Origin: Bubalus kerabau
Taxonomy: Eukaryota; Chordata; Mammalia; Artiodactyla; Bovidae
Reading direction: 5' to 3'
Length of the DNA: 64,000 nt
NCBI RefSeq assembly: GCF_029407905.1
Contig: NC_073627.1
Location: 159,841,697 to 159,905,696, forward strand
The notes below the pieces were generated by a model that saw nothing but the letters and a program-made list of their open reading frames with translations, was not told the DNA's origin and searched no databases. Of this stretch, positions 23,123 through 34,512 are shown in pieces. How positions within the stretch are numbered: position 1 is the stretch's first letter; every line of letters starts with the position of its first letter. The translations under genes and the position numbers were made by a program.

Positions 23123-23133
23123 TAAGCTATTAA

Positions 23134-23409
23134 TATTTTATATTTTTGATTATTCAGAGCTGATATTAGTCTTAACTATTACAAACACTTAACTAAAATA
23201 ATAACACATAAAAGAACAAGTAATAGAGTAAATGGGTCAAGAAAATATAGTTCCAAATCATAGCTCAACTTTTAAGTTGAATGACAATATATTTAAGCAT
23301 TATGTGCCTCAACTTACACTTTTAAAGCAATAATAATAATAATGATAATAGTAATAAAAATAATAAGGTATACCCCATGTAAATGTAAGAATTAAATGAG
23401 ATAAATCAC
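23134..23409. other. Unique sequence with (AAT)n microsatellite
   Basis: Nothing recognised apart from an imperfect (AAT)n at about 23326-23366. Confidence 0.55.
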
Positions 23410-23411
23410 AT

Positions 23412-23652
23412 GCAGAGTCTAGAATAGGAGTCAGAAAATTAAGGCCCAAAGTCCATACGTGGCCTGTAGGTCATGTCCTGCACCCTGTTTGTTTCTGTGA
23501 GTAAATTTTTGTTCAAACACAACCACATCATTTGTGTATGTATTGGTTTCATTACTTTCATGCTAGAATGGCTGCAGCAAATACTTTATGGCCCACAGAG
23601 CCTAAAGTATTTATTATTTGGCCCTTTACAGAAAAAACTTATATACCCCTAA
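23412..23652. mobile_element. MER20-like hAT-Charlie DNA transposon
   Basis: The ends ('gagtcagaaaattaaggccc' and 'ttggccctttacagaaaaa') and the interior ('gtaggtcatgtcctgcaccc', 'ggcccacagagcctaaagta') match the MER20 pattern. About 240 bp, close to the full 219-bp family length. Non-autonomous, no coding capacity. Confidence 0.78.
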
Positions 23653-23654
23653 TT

Positions 23655-24212
23655 GAGGACACAAAAACTGATCATTTGATTATACATTTTTCTCTATGAA
23701 ATATTTATAGTAAGATATCATCTTTCCTGGAAAATGAATATATCACCAATCAACACTCAATTACACATATGCTTAGCTGTGGCTGTTGAGTGATAGATAT
23801 AAGATTTTACTAATTCAACAGTGCTTATTGACCTTTGAGGCCTATGGCATCTATCTACTGAATGCTACTTTTAGTCTATAGCATCAGAACAGAGAATCAC
23901 AGATTGGTCAATACTGTATGAAACCCTTGATTCATCAATTGCTATTATGGGTTAGAAAGCCAGCCTGCATATAAGTCCTTTCCCAACCAATGTAAAATTC
24001 TTCTCCTTATGGCATGCAATACACTAACACTTACATATTAGAAGGCTGCCAGGAGTAATCAATTGCTTTAAACTCAACTGAACTGATATACCTCAGGCAC
24101 TAAAAATCAATGATTCAAATGAAAGAAGTATCATACAAAAATAACTTGTGGAAATGTTAAAAAATCCAGATCCTTCTTAAACAACTAATGCATCAGTGGA
24201 TTTGAATGAATC
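23655..24212. other. Unique sequence
   Basis: No gene or repeat recognised. Confidence 0.5.
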
Positions 24213-24223
24213 CTATTTGCCTT

Positions 24224-24434
24224 AAGGGCTTCCCTGGTGGCTCAGAGGTTAAAGCATCTGCCTACAACGCAGGAAACTTGGGTTCAATCCCTGGGTCGGG
24301 AAGATCCCCCTGGAGAAGGAAATGGCAACCCACTCCAGTATTCTTGCCTGGAGAATACCATGGACAGAGGAGCCTGGTGGGCTACAGTCCATGGGGGTCA
24401 CAAAGAGTCAGACATGACTGAGTGACTTCACTTT
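24224..24434 (+). mobile_element. Bov-tA SINE with target-site duplication
   Basis: Well-preserved full-length unit from 'agggcttccctggtggctc' to 'gactgagtgacttcacttt'. The 11-bp repeat 'ctatttgcctt' flanks it at 24213-24223 and 24435-24445. Confidence 0.96.
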
Positions 24435-24491
24435 CTATTTGCCTTTATTAGAAATCACTACAGTGTTTCCCCTGTATCATGCTCTGATTTT

Positions 24492-27400
24492 TAAAAATTA
24501 AATTATTTTTTATGGAAGGATAATTGCTTTACAGAATTTTGCTGTTTTCTGTCAAACCTCAACATGAATCACCCATAGGTATACATATATACCCTCCCTT
24601 TTGAAACTCCCTCCCATCTCCCTCCTATCCTACCTCTCTAGGTTGATACAGAGCCCCTGTTTGAGTTTTCTGAGCCATACAGCAAATTCCCATTGGCTAT
24701 CTATTTTACATATGGTAATGTAAGTTTCCGTGTAACTCTTTCCATACATCTCACCCTGTCTTCCCCTCTCCCCAGGTCCATAAGTCTATCCTCTATGTCT
24801 GTTTCTCAATTGTTGCCTTGTAAATAAGTTCTTCAGTACCATTTTTCTAGATTTTGTATATATGTTCTAGAATACGCTATTTATCTTCCTCTTTCTGACT
24901 CACTTCACTCTGTATAATAGGTTCTATGTTCATCCACCTCATTAGAACTAACTCAAATGTGCTCCTTTTATGGCTGAGTAATATTTCATTATGTATATTT
25001 GACACCACTTTATCCATCCATATCAATGGACATCTAGGATGCTTCTATGTTCTAGCTATTGTGAATAGTGCTGCAGTGAACAATGGGATACATGTGTCTT
25101 TTTCAATTTTGGTTTCTTCAGAGTATATGCCTAGGAGCAGGATTACTGGGTCATATGGTGGTTTTATCCCTAGTTTTTTTTAAGGAATCTCCATACCATT
25201 TTCCATAGTGGTCACATCAATTTACATTCCCACCAACAGTGCAAGAGTGTTCCCTTTTCTCCACACCCTCTCCAGCATTTATTGTTTGTAGACTTTTGAT
25301 GATGGCCATTCTGACCAGTGTGAGGTGGTGTCTCACTGTAGCTTTGATTTGCATTTCTCTAATAATGAGCGATGTTGAACATCTTTTCATCTGTTTGTTA
25401 GATATCTGTATATCTTCTTTAGAGAAATGTCTGTTTAGGTCTTTTTCCCACTTTTTGATTGGGTTGTTTGTTTTTCTGGTATTGAGTTGTATGAGCTGCT
25501 TGTATATTTTGGAAATTAATCCTTTGTCAGGTGTTTCATTTGTTATTATTTTCTCCCATTCTAGGGTTGTCTTTTCACCTTGCTTATAGGTTTCTTTGCT
25601 GTGCAAAAGCTTATAAGTTTAATCAGGTCCCACTTATTTACATTTGTTTTTATCTGCATTATTCTAGGAGGTGGGTCATAAAGAATCTTAGTTTGATTTA
25701 TGTCATCATATGTTCTGCCTATGTTTTCTTCTAAGAGTTCTATAGTTTCTGGTCTTACATTTAGGTCTTTAATCCATTTCGAGTTTATCCTTCTGTATTG
25801 TGTCAGGAAGTGTTCTAATTTGCAGCTATACAGTTTTCTCAGCACCATATATTGAAGAGGCTGTCTTTGCCCCATTATATATTCTTGCCTCCTTTGTCAA
25901 AAATAAGGTACCCATAGGCGCATGGGTTTATTTCTGGGCTTTATGTCTTGTTCCATTGGTCTATATTTCTGTTTTTGTGCCAGTACCTTACTGTCTTGAT
26001 ATCTGTAGCTTTGTAGTATAACCTGAAGTCAGGAGGCTTGATTCCTCTACCTCCATTCTTCTTTCTTAAGACTGCTTTGGCTATTCAGGGTCTTTTGTGT
26101 TTACATACGAATTGTGAACATTTTTGTTCTAGTTCTGTGAAAAATGCCATTGTAATTTGATAAGGATTGCATTAAATCTGTAGGTTGCATTTGATAGTAT
26201 AGTCATTTTCACAATATTGATTCTTCCTACCCAGAAACATGGAATATCTCTCCATCTGTTTATATCATCTTTGATTTATTTCATTAGTATCTTATACTTT
26301 TCTGTGTACAATGCTTTCATCCCCTTAGGTAAGTTTATTCCTAGATATTTAATTCTTTTTGTTGCAATGGTGAATGGGATTGATTCCTTAATTGCTCTTT
26401 CTGATTTTTCATTGTTAGTATATAGAAATGTAAATGATTTCTGTATATTGATTTTGTATCCTGCAACTTTGCTAAATTCACTGATTAGCTATAGTAATTT
26501 TCTGATACTATTCTTAGGGTTTTCTATGTAGAGTATCATGTCATCTGCAAACAGTGAGAGCTTTACTTCTTTTCCAATCTGGATACCTTTTCTTTTTCTT
26601 CTCTGATGGCTGTAGCTTGGACTTCCAGAACTATGTTGAATAACAGTGGTGAACATGGACACCCTTGTCTTTTTCCTGATCTTAGGGGGAATGTTTTCAG
26701 TTTTTCACCATTGAGAATAATGTTTGCTGTAGGCTTATCATATATGGCCTTTACTATGTTGAAGTAGGTTGCTTCTATGCCCATTTTTTGAAGACTTTTA
26801 GTCATAAATCGGTGATGAATTTTGTCAAAGTCTTTTTCTGCATCTATTAAGATCATATGGTTTTTATCTTTCAAGTTGTTAATTTGGTGTATCACATAGA
26901 TTGATTTGTGTGCATTGAAGACTCCTTGCATCCCTGGAATAAACCCAACTTGATCACCGTGTATGAGCTTTTTGATGTGTTGCTGAATTTTGTTTGCTAA
27001 AACTTTGTTGAGGATTTTTGCACCTATGTTCAACAGTGATACTGGCGTGTAGTTTTCTGTTTTTGTGTTGTCTTTGTCTGGTTTTGGTATCATGGTGATG
27101 GTGGCCTCGTAGAATGAGTTTGGAAGTGTTCCTTCCTCTGCAATTTTTGAAAGAGTTTTAGAAGGCTAGGCATTAGTGCTTCTCTAAATGTTTGATGGAA
27201 TTCTCCTGTGAAGCCATCTGGTCCTGGGCTTTCGCTTTTGGGGAGATTTTTTTTTATCACAGCTTCAATTTCAGTGCTCGTAATTGGGTTGTTCATAATT
27301 TCTATTTTTTCCTGGTTCAGTCTTGGAAAATTGAACTTTTCTAAGAATCTGTCCATTTCTTCCAGGTTATCCATTTTATTGCTATAGAGTTCTTCATAAT

Positions 27401-28653
27401 AGTATGTTATAATCCTTTGTATTTCTGCATTGTCCATTGTAACCTCTCCTTTTTCATTTCTAACTCTGTTGATTTGATTCTTCTCTGTTTCGTTTTTTTT
27501 TTTTTTTTTTTTTCTTGATGAGTCTGGTTAAGGGTTTGTCAATTTTGTTTATCTTCTCAAAGAAACAGCTTTTAGTTTTATTAGTCTTTACTATTGTTTC
27601 TTTCATTCCTTTTTCAATTATTTCTGCTCAGATCTTTAAGATTTCTTTCCCTCTAGTATTTTTTTTTCTTCTTCTTTTTTTTTTCCAGTTGCTTTTATAT
27701 GTAAAGTTAGGCTGCCTATTAGATGTTTTTTCTTGTTTCTTGAGGTAGGATTGTATTGCTATAAATTTCCCTCTTACAACTGCTTTCCCTGCATCACATA
27801 AATTCTGAATTATTGTGTTTTCATTGTCATTTGTTTCCAGATTTTTTTTTTTAATTTCCCTTTTGATTCCTTCAGTAACCTACTGATCATTGGGAACCGT
27901 GTTGTTTAATCTCCATGTGTTTGTGTTTCTTACAGTTTTTTTTTTTTTTTCTCCTTGTAATTGATATCTAGTCTCATAGCATTGTAGTCAGAGAAGATGC
28001 TTGATACAATTTCAATTTTCTTAAATTTACTGAGGCTTGATTTGTGACCAAAGGGGTGGTCTATCCTGGAGAACGTTCCATGATCCCTTGAGAAGAAAGT
28101 GTATTCTTCTGCATTTGGATGGAGTGTCCTGAAGATATCAATGAGATCTATCTCATCTAATGTATTTTTTAAGGCTTGTGTTTCCTTATCAATTTTCTGT
28201 TTTGATGATCTGTCCATTGGTGTGAGTGGGGTGTTAAAATCTCCATTATTGTGTTACTGTCAATTTCTCCATTTGTATTTGTTTGTCTTATGTATTGAGG
28301 TGCTCCTATGTTGGGTACATAGATATTCACAATTGTTATTTCTTCCTCTTGGATTGATCCCTTGATCATTATGTAGTGTCCTTCCTTATCTCTTGTAATC
28401 TTTATTTTAAGGTATATTTTTCTGGTATGAAGATTGCTACTTCAGCTTTCTTTTGCTTCCCATTTGCATGGAATATATTTTTCCATTCTCTCACTTTCAG
28501 TCTATATGTGTCTTGAGGTCTGAAATGGGTTTCTTGTAGACAGCATATATATGGGTCTTATTTTTGTATCCACTCAGTCAATCTTTGTCTTTTGCTTGGA
28601 GCATTTAATCCATTGACATTTAAAGTAATTATTACTGTATATGTTCCTATTGC
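24492..28653 (-). mobile_element. L1 LINE, 4.2 kb, with perfect TSD
   Basis: Reverse-strand L1 comprising the 3' UTR (about 24492-24884) and the whole length of ORF2, 5'-truncated at the ORF2 start codon region. The 14-bp repeat 'catgctctgatttt' occurs at 24478-24491 and 28654-28667 and bounds the insertion. T-runs at 27488-27511 and near 27937-27950 are internal expansions. The 3' UTR differs from the L1_BT-type tails elsewhere in the window, so this is another, probably older, subfamily. Confidence 0.93.
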
Positions 28654-28656
28654 CAT
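24885..28656 (-). pseudogene. L1 ORF2 pseudogene (endonuclease and reverse transcriptase)
   Basis: ORF2 protein normally nicks target DNA and reverse transcribes L1 RNA. Read on the minus strand, the frames are scattered over all three phases. The endonuclease region is at 28369-28169 ('IVNIYVPNIGAPQYIRQ') and 28217-27930 ('TFSRIDHPFGHKSSL'). The linker and early RT are at 27437-27090 ('PGPDGFTGEFHQTF'). RT is at 27093-26563, with motif A 'IDAEKDFDKIHH' and 'RQGCPCSPLLFNIVLE'. The FADD motif C codons survive near 26,545 but outside that frame. C-terminal pieces lie at 25875-25561 and 25606-25217. Many frameshifts and stops make it non-functional. Confidence 0.9.
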
Positions 28657-28667
28657 GCTCTGATTTT

Positions 28668-28980
28668 GATTGCAAAATTTCCAGGTTGATTAAAGTGAGT
28701 CTATCAGTCATTACAATAGTACTTTTAAACTAAAATCAGACTTTGTACCCCAAGAAATATTTCCAGACACTATGGCATTTCTCATTAAACTATGTAAGCA
28801 CTTACGTTGAGGCTTTGCTCTTTAATGAATTTCTGCCCCCTCCTAAATTCAAGGTACTTATTAGATGTTTAAATTAATCACATTCCCCTCCCTTAAGGAT
28901 TTAGAATTGTTAATGCATTATTGTAATAGGCTTTTCAGTGTGCTTTTCTGTATAACTCTTTTTTTTTTTTTTTTTTTTTG
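28668..28980. other. Unique spacer with T-run
   Basis: No gene recognised. A T-run at 28961-28979 precedes the reverse-strand SINE. Confidence 0.5.
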
Positions 28981-29145
28981 CAAGACTGAGTGTTAGTTCC
29001 TCAGTTGTGTCCAACTCTTTGCAACCCCCTGGACTGTAGCCTGCCAGGCTCCTCTGTCTATAGAATTCTCCAGGAAGGAATATTGGAGTGGGTTGTCCTT
29101 CCCTTCTCTAGGGGGCCTTCCTGACTGAAGGATCAAACCGAAGTT
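28981..29145 (-). mobile_element. Bov-tA SINE, truncated
   Basis: Reverse-strand tail and body ('cctcagttgtgtccaactc', 'gactgtagcctgccaggc', 'ttctccaggaaggaatattg'). The copy stops at 'gaaggatcaaacc' before the head is complete. Confidence 0.88.
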
Positions 29146-29263
29146 CAATTTAACTTGATTCAATAAGCATTTATTTTATTCCACATATGTTAAAATATTC
29201 TGTCACTTTCAGATATATGTTTAAATTACTCATAGTTTCTCCTCTCATATAGATAAAAATCCA

Positions 29264-29266
29264 GTG

Positions 29267-29305
<39 letters not shown>
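29264..29305. repeat. (GT)n(AT)n microsatellite
   Basis: A short (GT) block followed by a (AT) block immediately upstream of a SINE fragment. Confidence 0.9.
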
Positions 29306-29309
29306 GTTA

Positions 29310-29437
29310 AAAGAGGGAAGGGCAACCCATTCCAGTATTCCAGCCTGGAGAATCCTCATGGACAGAGGAGCTTGACAGGATACAGTCCATGGGATGGCAA
29401 AGAGTTAGACATGACTGAGAAACTAAGCAGAGCACAC
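29310..29437 (+). mobile_element. Bov-A SINE, head missing
   Basis: Body and tail only: 'gggcaacccattccagtat', 'catggacagaggagcttg', 'gacatgactgagaaactaag'. Confidence 0.88.
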
Positions 29438-29907
29438 AGAAAATTTGAAGAACAAGCATAAGTAAACTGAAATGAAAAATACATTCAGTTCAGTTGCTCA
29501 GTGGTGTCCAACTCTTTTTGACCCCTTGGACTACAGCATGGCAGGCTTCCCTGTCCATAACCAACTCCAAGAGCTTGCTCAAAGTCATGTCCATTGAGCT
29601 GGTGATACCATCTAACAATCTCATTCTCTGTCATCCCCTTCTTCTCCTGCTTTAAATCTTTCCTAACATCAGGGTCTCTTACAATAAATCACTTCTCTGC
29701 ATCAGGTGGCCAAAGTATTGGAGCATTACCGTCAGCATCAGTCCTTCTAATGAATATTCAGGGCTTATTTCCTTTAGGATTGACTGGTTTATTCTCCTTG
29801 CGGTCCAAAGGACTCTCAAGAGTGTTCAGCACCACAGTTCTTTGGTGCTCAGCTTTCCATATGGTCCAACTCTCACATACATACTTGACTACTTGAAAAA
29901 CCATAGC

Positions 29908-31398
29908 TTAAACAAGATGGGCCTTTGTCAGCAAAGTAGTGTGGCTGCTTTTTAATATGCTGTCTATGTTGGAAATATCTTTTCTTCCAAGGAGCAAGTG
30001 TCTTTTAATTTCATGTCTGTAGTCACCATCTACAGTGATTTTGGGGCCCAAAGAAAGAAAGTCTGTCACTGTTTCCATGGTTTCCCAATTTATTTGCCTT
30101 GAAGTGATGGGATCAAATGCCATGATCTTATATTTTTGACTGTTGAGATGTAAGCCAACATTTTCCCTCTCCTCTTTCAATTTCATCAAGAGGCTCTTTG
30201 CTTTCTGCCATAAGGGAGGTGTCATCTACTAAACTGAGGTTATTGATATTTCTCCCACCAATCTTGAGTCGAGCTTGTGCTTCTTCCAGCCCAGCATTTT
30301 GCATGATGTACACTGCATATGAGTTAAATAAGCAGGGTGATGTACTACTTTCCCAATTTGGATCCATTCCATTGTTCCATGTCCAGTTCAAACTGTTGCT
30401 TTTTGACCTGCATGCAAATTTCTCAAGAGGCAGGCAAGGTGTTCTGGCATACCCATCTCTTTATTTTCCACAGTTTGTTGTGATTCACACAGTCAAAGTC
30501 TTTGGTGTAGTCACTAAAGCAGAATTAGGTGTTTTTCTGGAACTCACTTGCTTTTTTGATGATCCAACACATGTTGACAATTTGCTCTCTGGTTCCTCTG
30601 CCATTTCTAAATCCAGCTTGAACATCTGGAAGTTCTCAATTCATGAACTGATGAAGCCTGTCTTGGAGAATTTTGAGCATTACTTTGCTAGCATGTGAGA
30701 TGAATTCAATTGTATGGTAGTAGGGCATTCTTTGGCATTGCTTTCTTTAGGACTGGAATGAAAACTGGCCTTTCCAGCCCTGTGCCCTCTGTTGAGTTTT
30801 CCAAATTTGCTGATATATTGAGTGCAATACTTCAGAGCATCATCTTTTAGGATTTGAAATAGCTCAACTGGAATTCCATCACCTCCCCTAGTTTTGTTCA
30901 TAGTGATGCATCCTAAGACCCACTTTACTTCACATTCCAGGATATCTGGCTGTAGTCCAGTGATCATACCATCATGATTATCTGGGTCATGAATATCTTT
31001 TCTGTATAGTTCTTCTGTGTATTCTTGCCACATCTTCTTAGTATCTTCTGCCTCTGTTAGATCCATACCATTTCTGCCCCTTATCGTACCCATCTTTGCC
31101 TGAAATATTCCCTTGGTGTCTCTAATTTTCTTGAAGAGATCTCTAGTCTTTCCCATTCTATTGTTTTCCTTTATTTCTTTTTGTTGATCACTGAGGAATG
31201 CTTTCTTATCTCTCCTGCTATTCTTTGGAACTTGACATTCATATGGGTATATCTTTCCTTTTTTCCTTTTCCTTTCATTTGTCTTCTTTTTTCAGCTATT
31301 TGTGAGGCATCCTCAAACAACCATTTTGCCTTTTTCCATTTCTTTTTCTTGGGAACAGTCTTAATCACTGTCTCCTGTACAATGTCACAAACCTCCAT
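29908..31398 (-). pseudogene. BovB polyprotein remnant
   Basis: Minus-strand frames in order: 31398-31171 (Lys-rich linker, 'MEVCDIVQETVIKTVPKKKK'); 31156-30680 ('GKTRDLFKKIRDTKG', 'WQEYTEELYRKDIHDPDNHD', 'GGDGIPVELFQILKDDA'); 30391-30128 and 30225-29908. The RT motif A codons (FCFSDYTKDFD) are still visible near 30,500. Motif C reads 'LVDD' instead of YADD. The frame changes several times. The role by family is target-primed reverse transcription; this copy cannot perform it. Confidence 0.85.
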
Positions 31399-31473
31399 CC
31401 ATAGTTCTTCAGGCTCTCAGTCTATCAGTTCTAGTCCTTTGAATCTATTTGTCACTTCCACTGTATGATCATA

Positions 31474-31636
31474 GTTCAGTTTAGTTCAGTCGCTCAATCA
31501 TGTCCAACTGTTTGTGACCCCATGGACTGCAGCATGCCAAGCTTCCCTGTCCATCACCAACTCCCAATGTTTACTCAAACTCATGTCCTTTGAGTCAGTG
31601 ATGCCATCCACCTATATCATCCTCTGTCATCCCCTT
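31474..31636 (-). mobile_element. BovB tail nested in BovB
   Basis: About 160 bp of reverse-strand BovB 3' end ('gttcagtttagttcagtcgc' to 'tcatcccctt') interrupts the larger copy between 'ctgtatgatcata' and 'tgatttgacttaggctg', which are adjacent in BovB. Confidence 0.85.
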
Positions 31637-31964
31637 TGATTTGACTTAGGCTGTATCTTAATGATCTAGTAGTTTTCCCTACTTTCTTCAATCCAAGTCT
31701 GAGCCACAGGCAGCTCTTGGTCTTGTTTTTGCCGACTTTATAGAGCTTCTCTATCTTTGGTTGCATCAATCTCATGTTGATATTGACCATCTGGTGAGGT
31801 CCATGTGTAGAGTATTCTCTATACATGTGTTGTTGGAAGAGGGTGTTTGCTATGACCAGTGTATTCTCTTGGCAAAACTGTTAGCCTTTGCCTTGCTTCA
31901 TTTTGAATTCCAAGCCTAAATTTCCTATTATTCCAGGTATCTCTTGACTTCCTACTTTTCATAC

Positions 31965-32672
31965 ATTAGAAGGAATCAATAGTAGAGTAAAATGAGGCAG
32001 AAGAATGAGTAAGTGATCTTTAAGACAGAGTGGTGGAAACCACTACCACTGAACAGAGTAAAGAAAAAAAAGAGAGAGAAAAAGAGAGAGAAGAATGTAA
32101 ATAAATGAATATGGTCTTTGAAACCACTGGGTAAATATTATGTGCACCAACATTCACATTATAGGCATCTCACAAATACATAAAAAAAAAAAGAGAGAGA
32201 GAGAGAGATAAGAACTGAGAAAATATTTGAAGATATTACAGTTGAAAACTTCCATAACATAAGAAACACTAAATCATGTCCAAAAATGTAGAGAATCCCA
32301 TGCACGATGTACCCAGGGAGGAACATGCTAAGATACATATTAATCAAACTGACAAAAATTAAAGGAAAAAATATTTAAAGCAACAAGGTAGAGCAACAAA
32401 TAGCATATAAAGGAATCCCCACATGGTTATCAGCTGATTTCTCAATGTGCCTGAAGGGAATAGCACAATATATTTTAAGTAATGAAAGGGAAAAAGCTAC
32501 AACCAAGAATACTCTACCTAGCAAGGCTCTCATTCAAATTTGACAGAAAAATCAAAAGCTTTACAGAGAAACAATAGCTAAAAGAATTCAGCACCACCAA
32601 ATCAGCTTTATAATAAATGCTAAAGGAAGCTCCTGAGGGGGGAAAGAGACAAGCAACTTAAAACACCCTTGT
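31965..32672 (+). mobile_element. L1 ORF1 3' region
   Basis: Plus-strand L1 coding for the C-terminal half of ORF1: 'gaaaatatttgaagatatta', 'catattaatcaaactgaca', 'ccaagaatactctacctagc' and 'agaattcagcaccaccaaa'. Frames are broken; A/GA-rich runs lie at 32062-32093 and 32180-32210. ORF1 protein binds L1 RNA as a trimer; this copy is dead. Confidence 0.85.
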
Positions 32673-32678
32673 ACATAT

Positions 32679-33418
32679 GTTGTTGTTGTTCAGTCGCTAT
32701 ATTATGTCCAGCTCTTTGCAACTCCATGAACTTCAGCACACCAAGTTTCCCTGTCCTTCACCATCATTTGGATTTTGCTCAAATTCATGTCCATTGAGTT
32801 GGTGATGCTATCTAACCATCACATCCTCTGCTGCCCTCTTCTCCTTTTGCCTTCAATCTTTCCCAGCAATAGGGTCTTTACAGTAAGTTGGCTCTTCAGA
32901 TCAGCTGGCCAAAATACTGAAGCTTCAGCCTCAGCAACAGTCCTTCCAAAGAATATTCAGGGTTTATTCCCTTTAGGATTGACTGGTTTGATCTCATTGT
33001 AGTCCAAGGGACTCTCAAGAGTCTTCTCCAGCATGACAATTTGAAAACATCAATTCTTCAGTGCTCAACCTTTTTAATTGTCCAGCTGTCACATCTGTAT
33101 ATAACTACTGCAAAAAGCATAGCTTTGACTAGATGGACTTTTGTTGGCAAAGTGATGTCTCTGCTCTCTAGGTTTTTTCTTAGCTTTCCATCCAAGAAGC
33201 AAGCATATGTTACTATCACAGCTGCAGTCACTGTCTGCAGTGATTTTGGAAGAAAATAAAATTTGTCACTGCTTCCACTTTTTCCCCATCTATTTGCCAT
33301 GAAGTGATAGGACCTCTTGTTGAAAGTGAAAGAAGGGAGTGGAAAAGCTGGCTTAAAATTTAACATTAAAACAAACAAACAAATAACTAAGGTCACGGCA
33401 TCTGGTACCATTACTTCA
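32679..33418 (-). mobile_element. BovB LINE with 5' inversion
   Basis: The main part (32679-33314) is reverse-strand BovB from the tail to the 'ccatgaagtgataggacc' block. The next 104 bp (33315-33418) is plus-strand BovB covering the segment just upstream in the element ('gttgaaagtgaaagaaggg' to 'ccattacttca'). Both parts contain the same 15-nt BovB stretch at their inner ends. This is the structure twin priming leaves. Confidence 0.88.
33368..33385 (+). repeat. (CAAA)n inside BovB
   Basis: A short CAAA repeat replaces part of 'cattcagaaaactaag', at the same BovB position as the expansion at 10361-10397. Confidence 0.85.
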
Positions 33419-33502
33419 ATAAGTGGTGCTGGAAAAGCATGACAGCTATATGTAAAAGAATGAAACTAGAACATTCTTTAACACTATAAACAAAAATAAA
33501 CT

Positions 33503-33980
33503 AGCTGAAGGGCTCAATTTTGGTAGATAAGTCACTCCAATGTGCACATGGGGAACATTTTTTCATCTCAATCTGGGCTTTTCCTTTATGGGATAAGCCA
33601 ATTTGGTTGGGTATCCATTTGCAGAGAGGAAGTATTGTTGGTCTCTACCCTGAACCAGTTCATTGGGAACTAGTCCTTGTGGGGCAAGCCCACCCTAGTT
33701 GGAATTAGCTCATTTGTAAGGTAAATGTATTTATCTGACTTAGCAACTGGTCAGCAACTGGAACGAGTTCATTTGGGAGCCAGTTCTTGTGGGGGTGGTT
33801 AATGTAGTTGGAACTAGTTCATTTGTTTTATAGGGTAAATTTATTTACTCTATCAAGGAATCGGTTCCTTTGTATGCATCAGTGTTGGAATCTGTGCTGT
33901 TCTTGTCAGAATTTGTCTGTTTCTTTTGTTTTGGTGTTATATAGCTAATAAAAATGGGAAATATTTCACTTCCCATTCAT
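33503..33980. other. Unclassified 478-bp insert in L1
   Basis: It sits between L1 bases that are contiguous in the element: 'aataaact' before (33495-33502) and 'attaaact' (34115-34122) after the SINE that follows. It contains two diverged copies of a roughly 109-bp unit, starting at 33652 ('gaaccagttcatt') and 33761 ('gaacgagttcattt'), each followed by 'agtt/tccttgtgggg' and 'ttcatttg' motifs. An 8-bp inverted repeat 'aatgggaa...ttcccatt' lies near its right end. I do not recognise the family; it could be an LTR fragment or a retrotransposed RNA. Confidence 0.6.
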
Positions 33981-34113
33981 TCCTGAGAAGGAAACGGCAA
34001 CCCACTCCAGTGTTCTTGCCTAAAGAATTTCATGACAGAGGAGCCTTGTAGGCTATAGTCTATGAGATCACAAACAGTCAGACATGACTGAGTGACTAAC
34101 ACTTACACTTACT
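33981..34113 (+). mobile_element. Bov-A SINE, head missing
   Basis: Body and tail only: 'gagaaggaaacggcaaccc', 'gttcttgcctaaagaattt', 'gacatgactgagtgactaac'. It directly follows the unclassified insert, and the pair may have inserted together. Confidence 0.88.
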
Positions 34114-34318
34114 TATTAAACTCAAAAGGGATTAAAGGCCTAAGCATGAGATTGGATACTGTAAAATGCTCAGAAAAATATATAGGCAGAATGCTCTCTG
34201 ACATAAATCACAAGAAGACTTTTTTGAAATAACTCTGAAAGTAGTGAAAATATAAACAAAAATAAACAAATGAGACTTAATTAAACTTAAAAGATATTGC
34301 ACAGCAAGGAAAGGAAAG

Positions 34319-34512
34319 TGAAGTCACTCAGTTGTGTCTGACTCTTTGCAACCCATGGACTGCAGTCTACCAGTCTCCTTCATCCATGGGGTACTCCAGG
34401 CAAGGGTACTGGAATGGGTTCCCATTTCCTTCTCCAGAGGATCTTCCCAACCCAGGGATCAAACCCGGGTCTCCCACATCGCAGGCAGACACTTTACCAT
34501 TTAAGCCTCCAA
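34319..34512 (-). mobile_element. Bov-tA SINE
   Basis: Reverse-strand full-length unit from 'gtgaagtcactcagttgtg' to 'accatttaagcctcc'. The 'caaggaa' repeat at both edges (34306-34312 and 34510-34516) is a short candidate TSD within L1. Confidence 0.92.

Larger units (their letters stand above)
29484..31964 (-). mobile_element. BovB LINE, 2.5 kb, longest copy in the window
   Basis: Reverse-strand BovB from the tail ('cattcagttcagttgctc') through the C-terminal domain, reverse transcriptase and linker into the endonuclease-coding region ('gagccacaggcagctctt', 'gttgttggaagagggtgtt', 'gttagcctttgccttgctt'). A second BovB tail (31474-31636) sits inside it. It lacks only the 5'-most part of the family's roughly 3.2 kb. 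Confidence 0.9.
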
